Shown: positions 8,102 to 17,373, counted from the stretch's first letter. The stretch is 64,000 bases of DNA from Algoriella xinjiangensis (GCF_900115015.1 NZ_FOUZ01000002.1:248001-312000), one strand, 5' to 3'. Notes: a model not told the origin generated them from the letters alone. Program-made: numbers and translations.

Positions 8102-9406
8102 ATGACTACAAAATACAATCCTATTCCAAGCGAATTATTCGTAAAGAACAGAGCAAAATTTGTAAAAGCAATGAAACCTCGTTCAATTGCTATATTTAAT
8201 TCAAACGATATTTATCCGATTTCCTCAGACTCAACATTACCATTTGCGCAACATCGTGATATTTTTTATTTATCTGGTGTCGATCAAGAAGAATCTGTTG
8301 TAGTTCTTTTTCCTGATGCTTACGATCCAAAGTATAAAGAAATTTTATTTGTTCGCGAAACTAATGAACACATTGCGATTTGGGAAGGCGAAAAATTATC
8401 GAAAGAACAAGGAACAGCAGTTTCAGGAATCAAAACGGTACTTTGGTTGCAAGATATGCCAGGTGTTTTACGTAAATTAATGGTGGAAGCCGAAAACGTT
8501 TATGTAAACAAAAACGAGCATTACCGCGTTTCTGAAGCACCACAAATGGAAACAAGAGAAGATCGTTTTGTAAAACAATTGAAACAAGATTATCCGGGAC
8601 ATACGTATTTACGTTCTAATCCTATTTTGCAGCGTTTGCGTTCTGTTAAAGAGCAAGAAGAAATTGATTTGATTCAGCATGCATGTGATATTACAGAAAA
8701 AGGATTTCGTAGAATTTTAAATTTTGTAAAACCTGATGTTTGGGAATTTGAGATAGAAGCAGAGTTGGTGCACGAATTTGTTAAAAATCGTTCAAAAGGT
8801 TTTGCTTATACGCCAATCATTGCTTCTGGTAACAACGCAAATGTTTTACATTATATTCAAAATAATCAACAATGTAAAGATGGTGATTTGATTTTGTTTG
8901 ATGTAGCTGCAGAATATGCAAACTATTCATCGGATATGTCGCGTACAATTCCTGTAAATGGTCGTTATACAAAACGTCAGCGCGAAGTTTATGATGCAAT
9001 TTTACGTAGTAAAAAAGAAGCCGAAAACTTATTGGTTGCAGGTAATAATTGGTATAAATTTCATGAAGAAATGGGGAATATTTATACGTCCGAATTGTTA
9101 GGTTTAGGTTTGATAGACAAAGCAGATGTGCAAAACGAAAATCCAGAATGGCGCGCTTATCGTAAATATATGATGCACGGAACGTCGCATCACATGGGGT
9201 TAGATACGCACGATTATGGTTTGTTAACAGATGATTTTGTTGCTGGAATGGTGTTTACAAACGAACCAGGATTTTATATTCCTGCCGAAGGTTTCGGAAT
9301 TCGTTTAGAAGATGATTATGTGATTCAAAAAGAAGGAAATCCATTCAATTTGATGCGTAATATTCCTTTAGAAGCAGATGAAATAGAAGATTTAATGAAT
9401 AAATAA
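8102..9406 (+). CDS. pepP: Xaa-Pro aminopeptidase (aminopeptidase P)
   Basis: Cytoplasmic M24B metallopeptidase that removes an N-terminal residue preceding proline, 434 residues. An N-terminal AMP_N domain (about 1-160) is followed by the pita-bread catalytic domain. The expected dinuclear metal ligands are Asp267 and Asp278 (LILFDVAAEY and SSDMSRT), His363 (HGTSHHMGLDTHD), Glu388 (FTNEPGFY) and Glu403 (GIRLEDDYVI); His370 fits the catalytic histidine. There is no signal peptide. It stands alone with its own promoter and a terminator at 9431. Confidence 0.95.
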   Translation: MTTKYNPIPSELFVKNRAKFVKAMKPRSIAIFNSNDIYPISSDSTLPFAQHRDIFYLSGVDQEESVVVLFPDAYDPKYKEILFVRETNEHIAIWEGEKLSKEQGTAVSGIKTVLWLQDMPGVLRKLMVEAENVYVNKNEHYRVSEAPQMETREDRFVKQLKQDYPGHTYLRSNPILQRLRSVKEQEEIDLIQHACDITEKGFRRILNFVKPDVWEFEIEAELVHEFVKNRSKGFAYTPIIASGNNANVLHYIQNNQQCKDGDLILFDVAAEYANYSSDMSRTIPVNGRYTKRQREVYDAILRSKKEAENLLVAGNNWYKFHEEMGNIYTSELLGLGLIDKADVQNENPEWRAYRKYMMHGTSHHMGLDTHDYGLLTDDFVAGMVFTNEPGFYIPAEGFGIRLEDDYVIQKEGNPFNLMRNIPLEADEIEDLMNK

Positions 9407-9430
9407 AATTTCAGAATTTATTTAAATATA

Positions 9431-9461
9431 AAAAAGGAACTCAATTTTGAGTTCCTTTTTT
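9431..9461. terminator. Terminator between pepP and pncB
   Basis: Twelve-base-pair stem AAAAAGGAACTC / GAGTTCCTTTTT with an AATTTT loop; A and T runs on both sides make it usable by both convergent genes. Confidence 0.9.
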
Positions 9462-9483
9462 AGTATATTATTAGTGAAAATAA

Positions 9484-10686
9484 TTAATCGTTAGCTGGAG
9501 ATTCCTGACTTGGAATTTCGTCTAAACCTAACATTTCTTTAGCTAATTCAATCATTCTTGGAGTTCCGGTATGTTTATTTTTTTCGTCCGAAAGTTTTAC
9601 AACACCCGTCCAAGGGATATCTATCGACGAAATTTCTGTTAATTTCATTACAATATTCATTGGTCGTAAATCGGTATCGTTTGTTAAATCGGTTCCGATT
9701 CCAAAAGATAAACCAATTCGTCCTTTAAAAACTTTTGTAATCATTTCTACTTTTTCAGAATTTAAACCATCCGAAAAAATAATTGTTTTGAATAATGGAT
9801 TAATTCCCATTTTCTCGTAATGAGCAATCGTTTTTTCTCCAAATTCAACTGGATCACCCGAATCATGACGAACGCCATCAAATAGTTTCGAAAGTTTTTT
9901 ATCAAATTGATTAAAGAAAACATCCGAAGTGTAAGTATCCGTTAATGCAATTCCTAAATCGCCATAATAAACTTTTACCCAACGGTCTAAACTTATCGAA
10001 TTTGCAACTTTAAAACCATATCGCGCTCCATGAAACATAAACCATTCGTGGGCATGCGTACCAATTGGTTTTACGCCATATTTATGTGCAAAATGAACGT
10101 TTGATGTACCTACAAAGCTTTTCCCTTTATGGTTAGTTAATTCTTTTACAACAACGTCTTGTACTTCGTACGAATGTCGACGTCTTGTGCCAAATTCTGC
10201 AACTGTAACGCCTAAATTATTGTATAAATCGACTTTGTCGCTTGTTCGTTTTGTAATTTGATTATTGTCAATTCGTTTTGCGTCAGTTAATTTGTAGTAT
10301 AATTCGCTAATTAAACATAAAATAGGAACTTCCCATAAAATTGTGCGGTACCAATAACCTTCTACAACAACTTCTACATCTTTTCCGTTTTGAGTAATTT
10401 TTACTTCTGAAGAATCGTAACGGTAACCTTGTAAAAAATCTAAATATGCAGGACTTAAATATGGACAATTTGTTGTAAAAAAAACTTTTTCAGATTTTGT
10501 TAATGCAAGATTTTGCATTGCATCTATTTCAGTTTGTAAAGCTGTTGCAAAACCTTCGGGAAATTCGTGTTGACCACGATTAATAAATTTATAACGAGCA
10601 ATTACGTCTGGATATAATTTTGTTACACCAAATTGCATCGTGAATTTATAAAAATCGTTATCAATGATTGATTTTATGATACTCAT
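9484..10686 (-). CDS. pncB: Nicotinate phosphoribosyltransferase
   Basis: Converts nicotinate and PRPP to nicotinate mononucleotide in the Preiss-Handler route to NAD. Length 400 fits the bacterial PncB type. Visible motifs include DNDFYKFTMQFGV at the N-terminus, EFGTRRRHSYEVQD, GTSNVHFAHKYGVKPIGTHAHEW (the region of the phosphorylated histidine) and GVRHDSGDP followed by IIFSDGLN. The extra Cys/His cluster of eukaryotic forms is absent. It is a single-gene unit convergent to pepP. The preceding lipoprotein gene is separated from it by a terminator. Confidence 0.95.
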   Translation of the reverse strand: MSIIKSIIDNDFYKFTMQFGVTKLYPDVIARYKFINRGQHEFPEGFATALQTEIDAMQNLALTKSEKVFFTTNCPYLSPAYLDFLQGYRYDSSEVKITQNGKDVEVVVEGYWYRTILWEVPILCLISELYYKLTDAKRIDNNQITKRTSDKVDLYNNLGVTVAEFGTRRRHSYEVQDVVVKELTNHKGKSFVGTSNVHFAHKYGVKPIGTHAHEWFMFHGARYGFKVANSISLDRWVKVYYGDLGIALTDTYTSDVFFNQFDKKLSKLFDGVRHDSGDPVEFGEKTIAHYEKMGINPLFKTIIFSDGLNSEKVEMITKVFKGRIGLSFGIGTDLTNDTDLRPMNIVMKLTEISSIDIPWTGVVKLSDEKNKHTGTPRMIELAKEMLGLDEIPSQESPAND

Positions 10687-10730
10687 TTTTTTAGGTTTTA
10701 TTCTTAAAAATTTGAAAATTAAAGATAAAA

Positions 10731-10757
10731 AAAAACCATCAATTTTGATGGTTTTTG
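10731..10757 (-). terminator. Terminator after the FKBP-like lipoprotein gene
   Basis: Palindrome AAAAACCATCAA / TTGATGGTTTTT with a TT centre. On the minus strand it is followed by a run of T, 23 bp after the stop of the 10780-11562 gene. Confidence 0.85.
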
Positions 10758-10779
10758 AAAAATTTATAGTGTAATAAAA

Positions 10780-11562
10780 TTATTTTGTTCTTTTTTCAGT
10801 TTTAACTAATTCAAAGTTAAAAATAAAAGAAATATCTCTGTATGCTAAGTCAGATAAACCAGTTCCTACGTATACTTGGTTACGTGCAAATGCTAAACGA
10901 GATGGTAATATAATAACACCTTGAAAGTTGTAGTTATCTGTAAGACCTCTTTCTGTAGGTTTAAAATGTTTTAATCCTTCAATAAAATTCTTTAACTCTT
11001 GGTGTTCTCTTTTTACACCATTTTTAGCTTCAACTTCAGTTGGGGTAAAATAATAAAAAGAAGGATCTACAACTGGAGAGCCATCACCAATATTATAAGT
11101 AGGATATACATAAGTACCAAAAGTACCGTAATATTTTTGAGTTGGATTGTTTGCTTTTGTTAAATCATCTGTTGCTTTAAACATTAAAACATTGTACGAA
11201 ATATGTATTTTTGTTGAATCATTAGAAACTACAACATCCTTTCCTGTACCAGCATGATTAGGATTTTCTGCATATAAAATACCATTTGAGTCTTTCTTAA
11301 TTAAAGTTTTAAGAGCTGGGTATTTATCATCTTCGTTTCCTGGAATTGAGTCAAATTTAGTTAAAGTTCCACCTCTTACAATTTTTCCATTAATTGTATC
11401 GCCAGGAGAAAAATAATAATCATTTAAATATTGTTCTATAGCCTTGTCATCCAAAGAATTTCTACTTTCAATTGGCATGTTGTTTATGTTGTCATCATCA
11501 TTATTACAGCTAACTAAAAAAGCAGAGCAAGCAATTAAAGTAACAAAGAATTTCTTTATCAT
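10780..11562 (-). CDS. Lipoprotein, possibly FKBP-type peptidyl-prolyl isomerase-like
   Basis: Exported lipoprotein of 260 residues: MIKKFFVTLIACSAFLVSC gives a lipobox ending at Cys19, followed by NNDDDN. The C-terminal half (FIEGLKHFKPTERG, then FQGVIILPSRLAFARNQV and FIFNFELVKTEKR) resembles the end of FKBP domains (surface hydrophobic strand, IPSRLAYG-like segment, final strand) of flavobacterial lipoproteins such as those near gliding genes. The active-site aromatic residues of a true FKBP are not clearly all present, so isomerase activity is doubtful. A near-consensus -7 element (TAAATTCG on the minus strand, 11582-11589) lies 20 bp upstream. Confidence 0.6.
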   Translation of the reverse strand: MIKKFFVTLIACSAFLVSCNNDDDNINNMPIESRNSLDDKAIEQYLNDYYFSPGDTINGKIVRGGTLTKFDSIPGNEDDKYPALKTLIKKDSNGILYAENPNHAGTGKDVVVSNDSTKIHISYNVLMFKATDDLTKANNPTQKYYGTFGTYVYPTYNIGDGSPVVDPSFYYFTPTEVEAKNGVKREHQELKNFIEGLKHFKPTERGLTDNYNFQGVIILPSRLAFARNQVYVGTGLSDLAYRDISFIFNFELVKTEKRTK

Positions 11563-11629
11563 ATTATTTCGATTTAAATTGCGAATTTAGAAAAATATTG
11601 TTCTAAATCCTATAAATATTGAGTTTAAT

Positions 11630-12034
11630 ATGAGATTAGATAAATTTCTTTGGAGTGTAAGATATTATAAAACCAGAACATTGGCTACGGATGCATGCAA
11701 AAAGAACCGTATCAAAGTAAATGGAGTCGTTGCCAAAGCATCAAGAGAAATCGTGGCGAGTGATACAATTGAGGTGAAGAAAGATCAAATTAATTTGTCT
11801 TTAAAGGTGATTCAAGTTCCAAAAAATAGAATTGGTGCTAAATTGTTGACGTTACATATTGTGGATACAACGTCAAAAGAAGAGTATGAATTATTAGAAT
11901 TACGTAAACTTTCGCAAGATTATTACCGAGAAAGAGGTGAGGGTAGACCAACTAAAAAAGATCGTCGCGAATTGGATGATTATATTTCGGATAATAACGA
12001 AGAAAATGTAATAGTAGCAGAAGATTTGGATTAA
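11630..12034 (+). CDS. hslR: S4-domain RNA-binding protein, Hsp15 type
   Basis: Small S4-domain protein of 134 residues, related to E. coli Hsp15, which binds stalled 50S subunits carrying nascent chain-tRNA and helps recycle them. The S4 domain occupies about residues 1-60 (MRLDKFLWSVRYYKTRTLA, then KVNGVVAKASREIVASDTIEV). A basic segment RGEGRPTKKDRRELDDY and an acidic tail follow, as in Hsp15. Its last 4 bp overlap the convergent aroK stop codon, so the two transcripts must overlap. Confidence 0.88.
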   Translation: MRLDKFLWSVRYYKTRTLATDACKKNRIKVNGVVAKASREIVASDTIEVKKDQINLSLKVIQVPKNRIGAKLLTLHIVDTTSKEEYELLELRKLSQDYYRERGEGRPTKKDRRELDDYISDNNEENVIVAEDLD

Positions 12035-12558
12035 TTCCTTGTCTTCTCTGCTTTTAAATGATTCATAATTTGATCCAAAACTTGTAATGTACTTTGGTTC
12101 GAAACATTGATTGTATATTTTGCTTTTTCGTAATATTGATTACGTTCAAAAAGATGTTTCGCAACAAACTCTGTCAATTCATCATTCGTTAAATGAGCGA
12201 TTAATGGACGCGTTTCTTTTTTATTTTCTAATCGTTTTACCAATTGTGGCAATTGTACACGAATAAAAAATGAAACCGAGTTTTTGGTGATTTCCTCCAT
12301 ATTGTTGTAATAAACAGGAGTTCCTCCGCCTAAAGAAAGGACAATATTCGTATTCGTTAAAATTTCGTGCAAAGCTTCGCGTTCTTTTTTTCGAAAACCT
12401 AATTCGCCTTCAGCTGCAAATATTTCAGGTATTTTTGTTTGATATTTTTGCTCTATAAATTCGTCTAAATCAACAAATTCATAGCCAATTGCTTTGGCCA
12501 AATCTTTTCCAGTAGTCGTTTTTCCGCTACCCATATAACCAATTAAAGAAATAATCAT
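12031..12558 (-). CDS. aroK: Shikimate kinase
   Basis: Phosphorylates shikimate at the 3-hydroxyl with ATP, upstream of chorismate synthase (2317-3375). Length 175. Walker A GYMGSGKTT (residues 7-15), substrate-binding Asp30/Asp32 in FVDLDEF, Arg56 in ELGFRKKE, the GGG triplet 77-79 and lid Arg117 in KKETRPL are all present. It lies 21 bp after a lipoprotein gene on the same strand and is probably cotranscribed with it. It overlaps hslR tail-to-tail by 4 bp. Confidence 0.95.
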   Translation of the reverse strand: MIISLIGYMGSGKTTTGKDLAKAIGYEFVDLDEFIEQKYQTKIPEIFAAEGELGFRKKEREALHEILTNTNIVLSLGGGTPVYYNNMEEITKNSVSFFIRVQLPQLVKRLENKKETRPLIAHLTNDELTEFVAKHLFERNQYYEKAKYTINVSNQSTLQVLDQIMNHLKAEKTRN

Positions 12559-12579
12559 CTTAAAATAATGTATTAATTA

Positions 12580-13185
12580 TTAATCTACAGGTAAATCTTC
12601 TGAGTAAAAAATAGTTAAACGCGCATAGTCGCTATGTGTATCAATTTGATACGAATATGTGTTTTCTAAACGATTTGCGTCATAACGCTCAACATTATAC
12701 GTAATCTTAAAATCTTCATTTGTAACAGTTGCGTTAGAATGATGATATTTGGATTTTGGCGCAATTTTTTTAATATCTGTTCTATATTGATTAAGATATT
12801 TTATTGGGAAAGAATACGTCAATTTATAAACAATTTCTTGCGAAATCTGTAAAGCCGTAATTTTATTTAAGAAAAATATACCTTGATTAGTGTTCTTAAT
12901 TTTTAAAGAATCTACACGTTCTGGGTTCTGAATGTATAAATTTTTACCAAGTTTTGATACTTTAAAACAACGATCATTCATTTTTTGATGAATAATTTGC
13001 GGATCTTCTTTTATTAAATCTTTTAACTCCTTTAAAGTTAAATTAGATAAATGTGCATCTTTCGTCATTTGATTACAATTGTTTGCATATTCAGAATCCG
13101 GAACATCTGCTTCAGAATGTTCTTTATTTTTGCAAGATGCAACGATAAATAATACAATAACGATATATAAAATCTTCTTCTTCAT
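12580..13185 (-). CDS. Hypothetical lipoprotein
   Basis: Unrecognised exported lipoprotein of 201 residues; the lipobox IVASC places the acylated Cys at 18, and the following KNKE gives no clear inner-membrane retention signal. The rest is polar with alternating beta and helical patterns and no catalytic motif. It is the promoter-proximal gene ahead of aroK. Its promoter is probably the TATATTTG on the minus strand at 13256-13263, giving a leader of about 65 nt. Confidence 0.75.
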   Translation of the reverse strand: MKKKILYIVIVLFIVASCKNKEHSEADVPDSEYANNCNQMTKDAHLSNLTLKELKDLIKEDPQIIHQKMNDRCFKVSKLGKNLYIQNPERVDSLKIKNTNQGIFFLNKITALQISQEIVYKLTYSFPIKYLNQYRTDIKKIAPKSKYHHSNATVTNEDFKITYNVERYDANRLENTYSYQIDTHSDYARLTIFYSEDLPVD

Positions 13186-13255
13186 TATAAAAATCAGTCT
13201 AAAATTAGCTTTTATTCAAAAATTATTTAAGCTAATACATCGATTTGTTGGTTGA

Positions 13256-13263
13256 CAAATATA
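13256..13263 (-). promoter_or_regulatory. Promoter of the lipoprotein-aroK unit
   Basis: TATATTTG on the minus strand with a TTG 17 bp upstream. The 297-bp space 13186-13482 otherwise holds only AT-rich sequence and the divergent tRNA-Lys promoter. Confidence 0.6.
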
Positions 13264-13432
13264 CTATATAAATTATTTAACAATTAGAAAAAATCAACTT
13301 TCTAAAAGATTAAATTTACATAAAATCAACATCTGATTAACAGTTCGCAGCAATATTCTTAAAAATAACCTATTTTAAGTTCTTAAAACCGAAATGATTA
13401 ATGATTAATTTATAAAAAACTTCAAAAAACGT

Positions 13433-13464
13433 TTGTTAAATTAGTATTAATCGCCCTATATTTG
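13433..13464 (+). promoter_or_regulatory. Promoter of tRNA-Lys 1
   Basis: TTG at 13433-13435, 21-bp spacer, TATATTTG at 13457-13464; the tRNA begins 18 bp later. Confidence 0.8.
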
Positions 13465-13482
13465 CACTCGATTTAAGAACAA

Positions 13483-13555
13483 GACCTGGTAGCTCAGCTG
13501 GTAGAGCACAACACTTTTAATGTTGGGGTCCTGGGTTCGAACCCCAGCCAGGTCA
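13483..13555 (+). tRNA. tRNA-Lys (TTT), copy 1
   Basis: 73 nt; acceptor GACCTGG/CCAGGTC, anticodon loop CT-TTT-AA between CAACA and TGTTG, T-loop GGGTTCGAACCCC. The 3' CCA is not encoded. Confidence 0.98.
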
Positions 13556-13608
13556 CAAGACCAAAACGTTTTTTTGAAATTTAAATCACCAAGAAATTAA
13601 TTTTTCGT

Positions 13609-13638
13609 TTTGTTAACTCAGATATATTCGTATATTTG
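13609..13638 (+). promoter_or_regulatory. Promoter of tRNA-Lys 2-5
   Basis: TTTG at 13609-13612, 18-bp spacer, TATATTTG at 13631-13638, 17 bp before tRNA-Lys 2. No further promoter is seen between copies 2 and 5, so these four are probably one transcript. Confidence 0.7.
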
Positions 13639-13655
13639 CAGTCCGAAAAAACGGA

Positions 13656-13728
13656 GACCTGGTAGCTCAGCTGGTAGAGCACAACACTTTTAATGTTGGG
13701 GTCCTGGGTTCGAACCCCAGCCAGGTCA
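13656..13728 (+). tRNA. tRNA-Lys (TTT), copy 2
   Basis: Identical in sequence to copy 1; first member of a 122-bp tandem unit. Confidence 0.98.
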
Positions 13729-13777
13729 CAAACTTCATGTTATCGAGAAGTATAAAAACGGTAGCACTCCAAACGGA

Positions 13778-13850
13778 GACCTGGTAGCTCAGCTGGTAGA
13801 GCACAACACTTTTAATGTTGGGGTCCTGGGTTCGAACCCCAGCCAGGTCA
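13778..13850 (+). tRNA. tRNA-Lys (TTT), copy 3
   Basis: Identical to copy 2 with identical flanking spacers. Confidence 0.98.
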
Positions 13851-13899
13851 CAAACTTCATGTTATCGAGAAGTATAAAAACGGTAGCACTCCAAACGGA

Positions 13900-13972
13900 G
13901 ACCTGGTAGCTCAGCTGGTAGAGCACAACACTTTTAATGTTGGGGTCCTGGGTTCGAACCCCAGCCAGGTCA
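13900..13972 (+). tRNA. tRNA-Lys (TTT), copy 4
   Basis: Identical to copy 2 with identical flanking spacers. Confidence 0.98.
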
Positions 13973-14021
13973 CAAACTTCATGTTATCGAGAAGTATAAA
14001 AACGGTAGCACTCCAAACGGA

Positions 14022-14094
14022 GACCTGGTAGCTCAGCTGGTAGAGCACAACACTTTTAATGTTGGGGTCCTGGGTTCGAACCCCAGCCAGGTCA
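14022..14094 (+). tRNA. tRNA-Lys (TTT), copy 5
   Basis: Identical tRNA; the array ends here with a terminator at 14099. Confidence 0.98.
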
Positions 14095-14098
14095 CAAG

Positions 14099-14127
14099 AA
14101 GCCAAACAGTAATGTTTGGCTTTTTTT
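14099..14127 (+). terminator. Terminator of the tRNA-Lys array
   Basis: Stem AAGCCAAACA / TGTTTGGCTT with GTAA loop and seven T, 5 bp after the last tRNA. Confidence 0.92.
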
Positions 14128-14235
14128 ATACAATAAATTGAGGTAAACATGACGAATGTTGAGGTAAATAAAGTGCTTAGTATTTTATAATTATCTGAAT
14201 TCGCAGTTACTTTGCAACTAGATTTTAGCCAAAAT

Positions 14236-17200
14236 ATGAAAAAGCAGAAAACAATTCTGTCTAGATTAATGAAAGTAGTAAAAATTACTGGAATTTCTTT
14301 GGGTAGTTTTGCATTGGTATTATACGTTTCGCCTTATTTTTTTAAGGATTCTATTAATGAAGGAATAAAAGATATTGCGAAAAATTACATCAAAACAGAT
14401 GTAGATTTTAAAGATTTGGATATTTCATTCTTCAAACATTTTCCAAATTTAACCGTTACTTTATCGGATACTTCGGTAAAAGGTTCGACTCCATTTCAAA
14501 CAGAAAATTTAATTTCCGCAAAAGAAATTGCATTAGGAGTTGATTTAAAAAGTTTATTTGGAGATAAAATTATTTTTAATGAATTATTTATTCAAAATGC
14601 AACGATTAATTTAAAAGTTGACAGTTTAGGTAAAAATAATTTTGACATTATGGTTGCCGAAGAAGATGTAAAGCCAGACAATGAGTCAAGCGCAAGTTTA
14701 GCATTAAAAGACTTTAAAATCACGAATTCTAACTTTTTATACGACGATCAATCTTCTAAAGTTTATTTGAAATTAGACGATTTTGATTATGATGGATTAA
14801 TAGATTTTACAAATGATGTTTTGTCGTTAAATGCTGATACAAAAATAAAAACCGCTAATTTTCAGTTAGATCAAGAAAAATATATTAAGAATCAGCCTTT
14901 AAAAGGGAAAATCAATTCAAAAATTAATTTGTCTAATATGACATTTGATTTTATTGAAAATGATTTAGAATTAGGAAATTTTCCGTTTACGTTAAAAGGT
15001 TCCTTAAAAATGCCTGACGAAAATAAAGTGTTTGATTTAACTATTTTTTCAGAGAAAAATAAGTTGAAATATGTACCAGCGATTATTCCTGAAGCGTATC
15101 AAGAATGGGCGAAAGATGTAGAAATGCAAGGTTCGTCTACAATTCTTTTTACCATGAAAGGAATTATGAATGCAGAAACTAAACAAAATCCTGATATTCA
15201 TATCGAAGCAAAAATTGACGATGGTTTATTAAATTATAAAAAATCTACTTCTCCAATTAAACACTTAAATTTAGTTTCTGTGATTGATTTACCTGCGTTA
15301 GATCCAGATAAATTAAGAGCAAATGTAGAACAGTTATCGTTTAAATTATTAGATGGCGAAACAAAAACGAAGTTTGTTTATTGGGCAGGAAAAACGAAAT
15401 TTTCTGAAGGAGAAATTGAATCATCAATAGATTTAGGAGCTTTAAAAAATGCTACGGGTTTCCAAAAAATTGATGCAAAAGGTGTTTTAAATCTTGTCGG
15501 AGATTGGAAAGGTTCTATCGCTTCAACTTCAAAAAATAGTTTAGCAAAAATTCCACATTTTAATCTAAAAGCTGATTTGCAGAACGGTTATTTCAAAATG
15601 CAAGAAATGCCTGCGGCTTTAGAGCACATTAATTTGGATTTGGAAATGATGAACAAAGACGGAAATGTGAAAAATACGTCGATTTTGGTTCGTCAAATAG
15701 ATGCAAAAGCATTGGATAATTTCATTTTCGGGAAATTAGAAGTGAAGAATTTGAAGAATTTTCCGATTAATGCAGATTTTAAAGCCAAAATAAAATTACA
15801 GGATATTTATAAAATTTATCCTGTTCAGAATATTGATATGCGTGGAGATTTGTTTGTGCAAATGAAAGCGAACGGAACATACGAGCCGAAACGTAAAAAA
15901 GTGCCCGTAAGTAATTCGGTTATTATTTTGCGAAATGGATACATCCGATTGAAAGATTATTCGGATTTGCCGTTAGAAAACATTACTGTAGAAACACGTA
16001 TTAAGAGCGGTAGAGGATCTTTTAATGATTTATCGATAGATGTTTTACCGATTTCGTTTACGTTGGCTGGAAAGCCTTTTATGGTGAATGCAAATCTTAA
16101 AAATTTAAATAATTTAGATTATAGAATTCATTCGAAAGGAGAATTAAATTTAGCTGATTTTTATAAATTATTTCCAATAGAAGGTTTAGATGTTGCCGGA
16201 ATTATTACGACAAACGTTGGTTTGCAAGGTAAAAATGGCGCTGCTTTAGAAAGTTTACAAAACAAAGGTTATGTAAAAATTCAGAACATAACAATCAATT
16301 CTAAATTTTTTCCAAGTAAGTTTTTAATCAAACAAGGAGAATTTAAATTTGAAGGTGCTCATTTAACTTTTAAAGATGTAAAAGCGCGTTATAAACGCAA
16401 TGTTTTTATGTTTGATGGTAATGTTTCAAATTATATAAATTACGCGTTAAAAGACAATGAAACACTAAAAGGAGAAATCAATTTTACGACAAATCGTGTT
16501 AAAATTGATGATTTTATGGCGTTTAATTCGGGAGAAACTTCTTCAAATTCAAATGCTGCGGAAGGTGTTGTTTTATTGCCAACAAATGTAGAATTGAGTA
16601 TAAAAGGAAAAGCCAAAGAAGTTTTATTTAAAGATATTATTCTTCAAGATTTTGATGGCGATTTAGCTTTAAACAAAGGATTTTTAACACTTAATCAGAC
16701 TAAATTTGATATGATTGGTTCGCATTTCACAATGAACGGAACGTATAAACCAATTAATGCACGAAAAGCGAATTTTAGTTTTGATGTAAAAGGAAATAAT
16801 TTTGATATACAGCGCGCTTACAAAGAATTGACGTTGTTTAGAGAAATGGTTAGTGCAGCAGAAAAAGCGCACGGAAAAGTTTCGTTAGATTATAAACTTG
16901 AAGGAGATTTGGGAGCAGATATGTTTCCTAAAATGAAAACCATAAAAGGTGGTGGAGTTTTAACTTTAGAGGAAATTCAGTTTATGGGATTCAAGATGTT
17001 TAATTCGGTTGCAGAAAAAACATCAACAGACGCTTTGCGAGATGCGAAAGTATCGAAAGTAAAAGTAAATTCGAAGATAGAAAATAATGTGATTACAATA
17101 GAGCGTACGAAATTTAAAATTGCAGGTTTTCGTCCGCGTATAGAAGGTCAAGTTTCGTTGGATGGTTATGTAAATGTCGGAATGCGTTTGGGCTTACCGC

Positions 17201-17373
17201 CTTTCGGAATTATTGGTATTCCGATTAAAATTACGGGTCCTTCGGATACGTTTGAGGTAGAAGTTGGGAAATATCAGAAAGAGGATTTGGACGAAAAAGA
17301 TGATGATTTTTCAGATTATCAGAAATCTTTGGAAGTTGAACAAGCCGAAAAAGAAAAGACAACAACAAAATAA
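14236..17373 (+). CDS. AsmA-like outer-membrane biogenesis family protein
   Basis: Large AsmA-superfamily protein, 1045 residues from the ATG at 14236 (MKKQKTILSRLMKVV). One transmembrane segment lies at about residues 13-33; the remainder is periplasmic beta-rich repeats of the AsmA/TamB type, ending with GIPIKITGPSDTFEVEVGKY and an acidic tail. AsmA-like proteins form long hydrophobic grooves and are implicated in phospholipid transport between membranes; that role is inferred by family. I rejected the TTG at 14212 as a start because TTACTTTG there resembles a -7 element. The protein is a monocistronic unit ending at a terminator at 17383. Confidence 0.9.
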   Translation: MKKQKTILSRLMKVVKITGISLGSFALVLYVSPYFFKDSINEGIKDIAKNYIKTDVDFKDLDISFFKHFPNLTVTLSDTSVKGSTPFQTENLISAKEIALGVDLKSLFGDKIIFNELFIQNATINLKVDSLGKNNFDIMVAEEDVKPDNESSASLALKDFKITNSNFLYDDQSSKVYLKLDDFDYDGLIDFTNDVLSLNADTKIKTANFQLDQEKYIKNQPLKGKINSKINLSNMTFDFIENDLELGNFPFTLKGSLKMPDENKVFDLTIFSEKNKLKYVPAIIPEAYQEWAKDVEMQGSSTILFTMKGIMNAETKQNPDIHIEAKIDDGLLNYKKSTSPIKHLNLVSVIDLPALDPDKLRANVEQLSFKLLDGETKTKFVYWAGKTKFSEGEIESSIDLGALKNATGFQKIDAKGVLNLVGDWKGSIASTSKNSLAKIPHFNLKADLQNGYFKMQEMPAALEHINLDLEMMNKDGNVKNTSILVRQIDAKALDNFIFGKLEVKNLKNFPINADFKAKIKLQDIYKIYPVQNIDMRGDLFVQMKANGTYEPKRKKVPVSNSVIILRNGYIRLKDYSDLPLENITVETRIKSGRGSFNDLSIDVLPISFTLAGKPFMVNANLKNLNNLDYRIHSKGELNLADFYKLFPIEGLDVAGIITTNVGLQGKNGAALESLQNKGYVKIQNITINSKFFPSKFLIKQGEFKFEGAHLTFKDVKARYKRNVFMFDGNVSNYINYALKDNETLKGEINFTTNRVKIDDFMAFNSGETSSNSNAAEGVVLLPTNVELSIKGKAKEVLFKDIILQDFDGDLALNKGFLTLNQTKFDMIGSHFTMNGTYKPINARKANFSFDVKGNNFDIQRAYKELTLFREMVSAAEKAHGKVSLDYKLEGDLGADMFPKMKTIKGGGVLTLEEIQFMGFKMFNSVAEKTSTDALRDAKVSKVKVNSKIENNVITIERTKFKIAGFRPRIEGQVSLDGYVNVGMRLGLPPFGIIGIPIKITGPSDTFEVEVGKYQKEDLDEKDDDFSDYQKSLEVEQAEKEKTTTK

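Larger units (their letters stand above)
13656..14094 (+). repeat. Tandem 122-bp tRNA-Lys repeat units
   Basis: tRNA-Lys copies 2, 3, 4 and 5 start at 13656, 13778, 13900 and 14022, exactly 122 bp apart. The 49-bp spacers at 13729-13777, 13851-13899 and 13973-14021 are identical (CAAACTTCATGTTATCGAGA and onward). Copy 1 has a different 3' spacer. Confidence 0.97.

Noticed and set aside
13656-14094. CRISPR-like array of regular repeats
   Set aside because: The 122-bp period is a full tRNA plus an identical spacer; there are no variable spacers.
13911-14150. Open reading frame of 79 codons opposite the tRNA-Lys array
   Set aside because: It is the reverse complement of tRNA sequence (the repeated peptide comes from the tRNA T-arm and acceptor) and has no independent support.
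14212-14235. TTG start for the AsmA-like gene
   Set aside because: The TTG is part of a -7-like TTACTTTG, and an ATG with a typical basic N-terminus follows at 14236.
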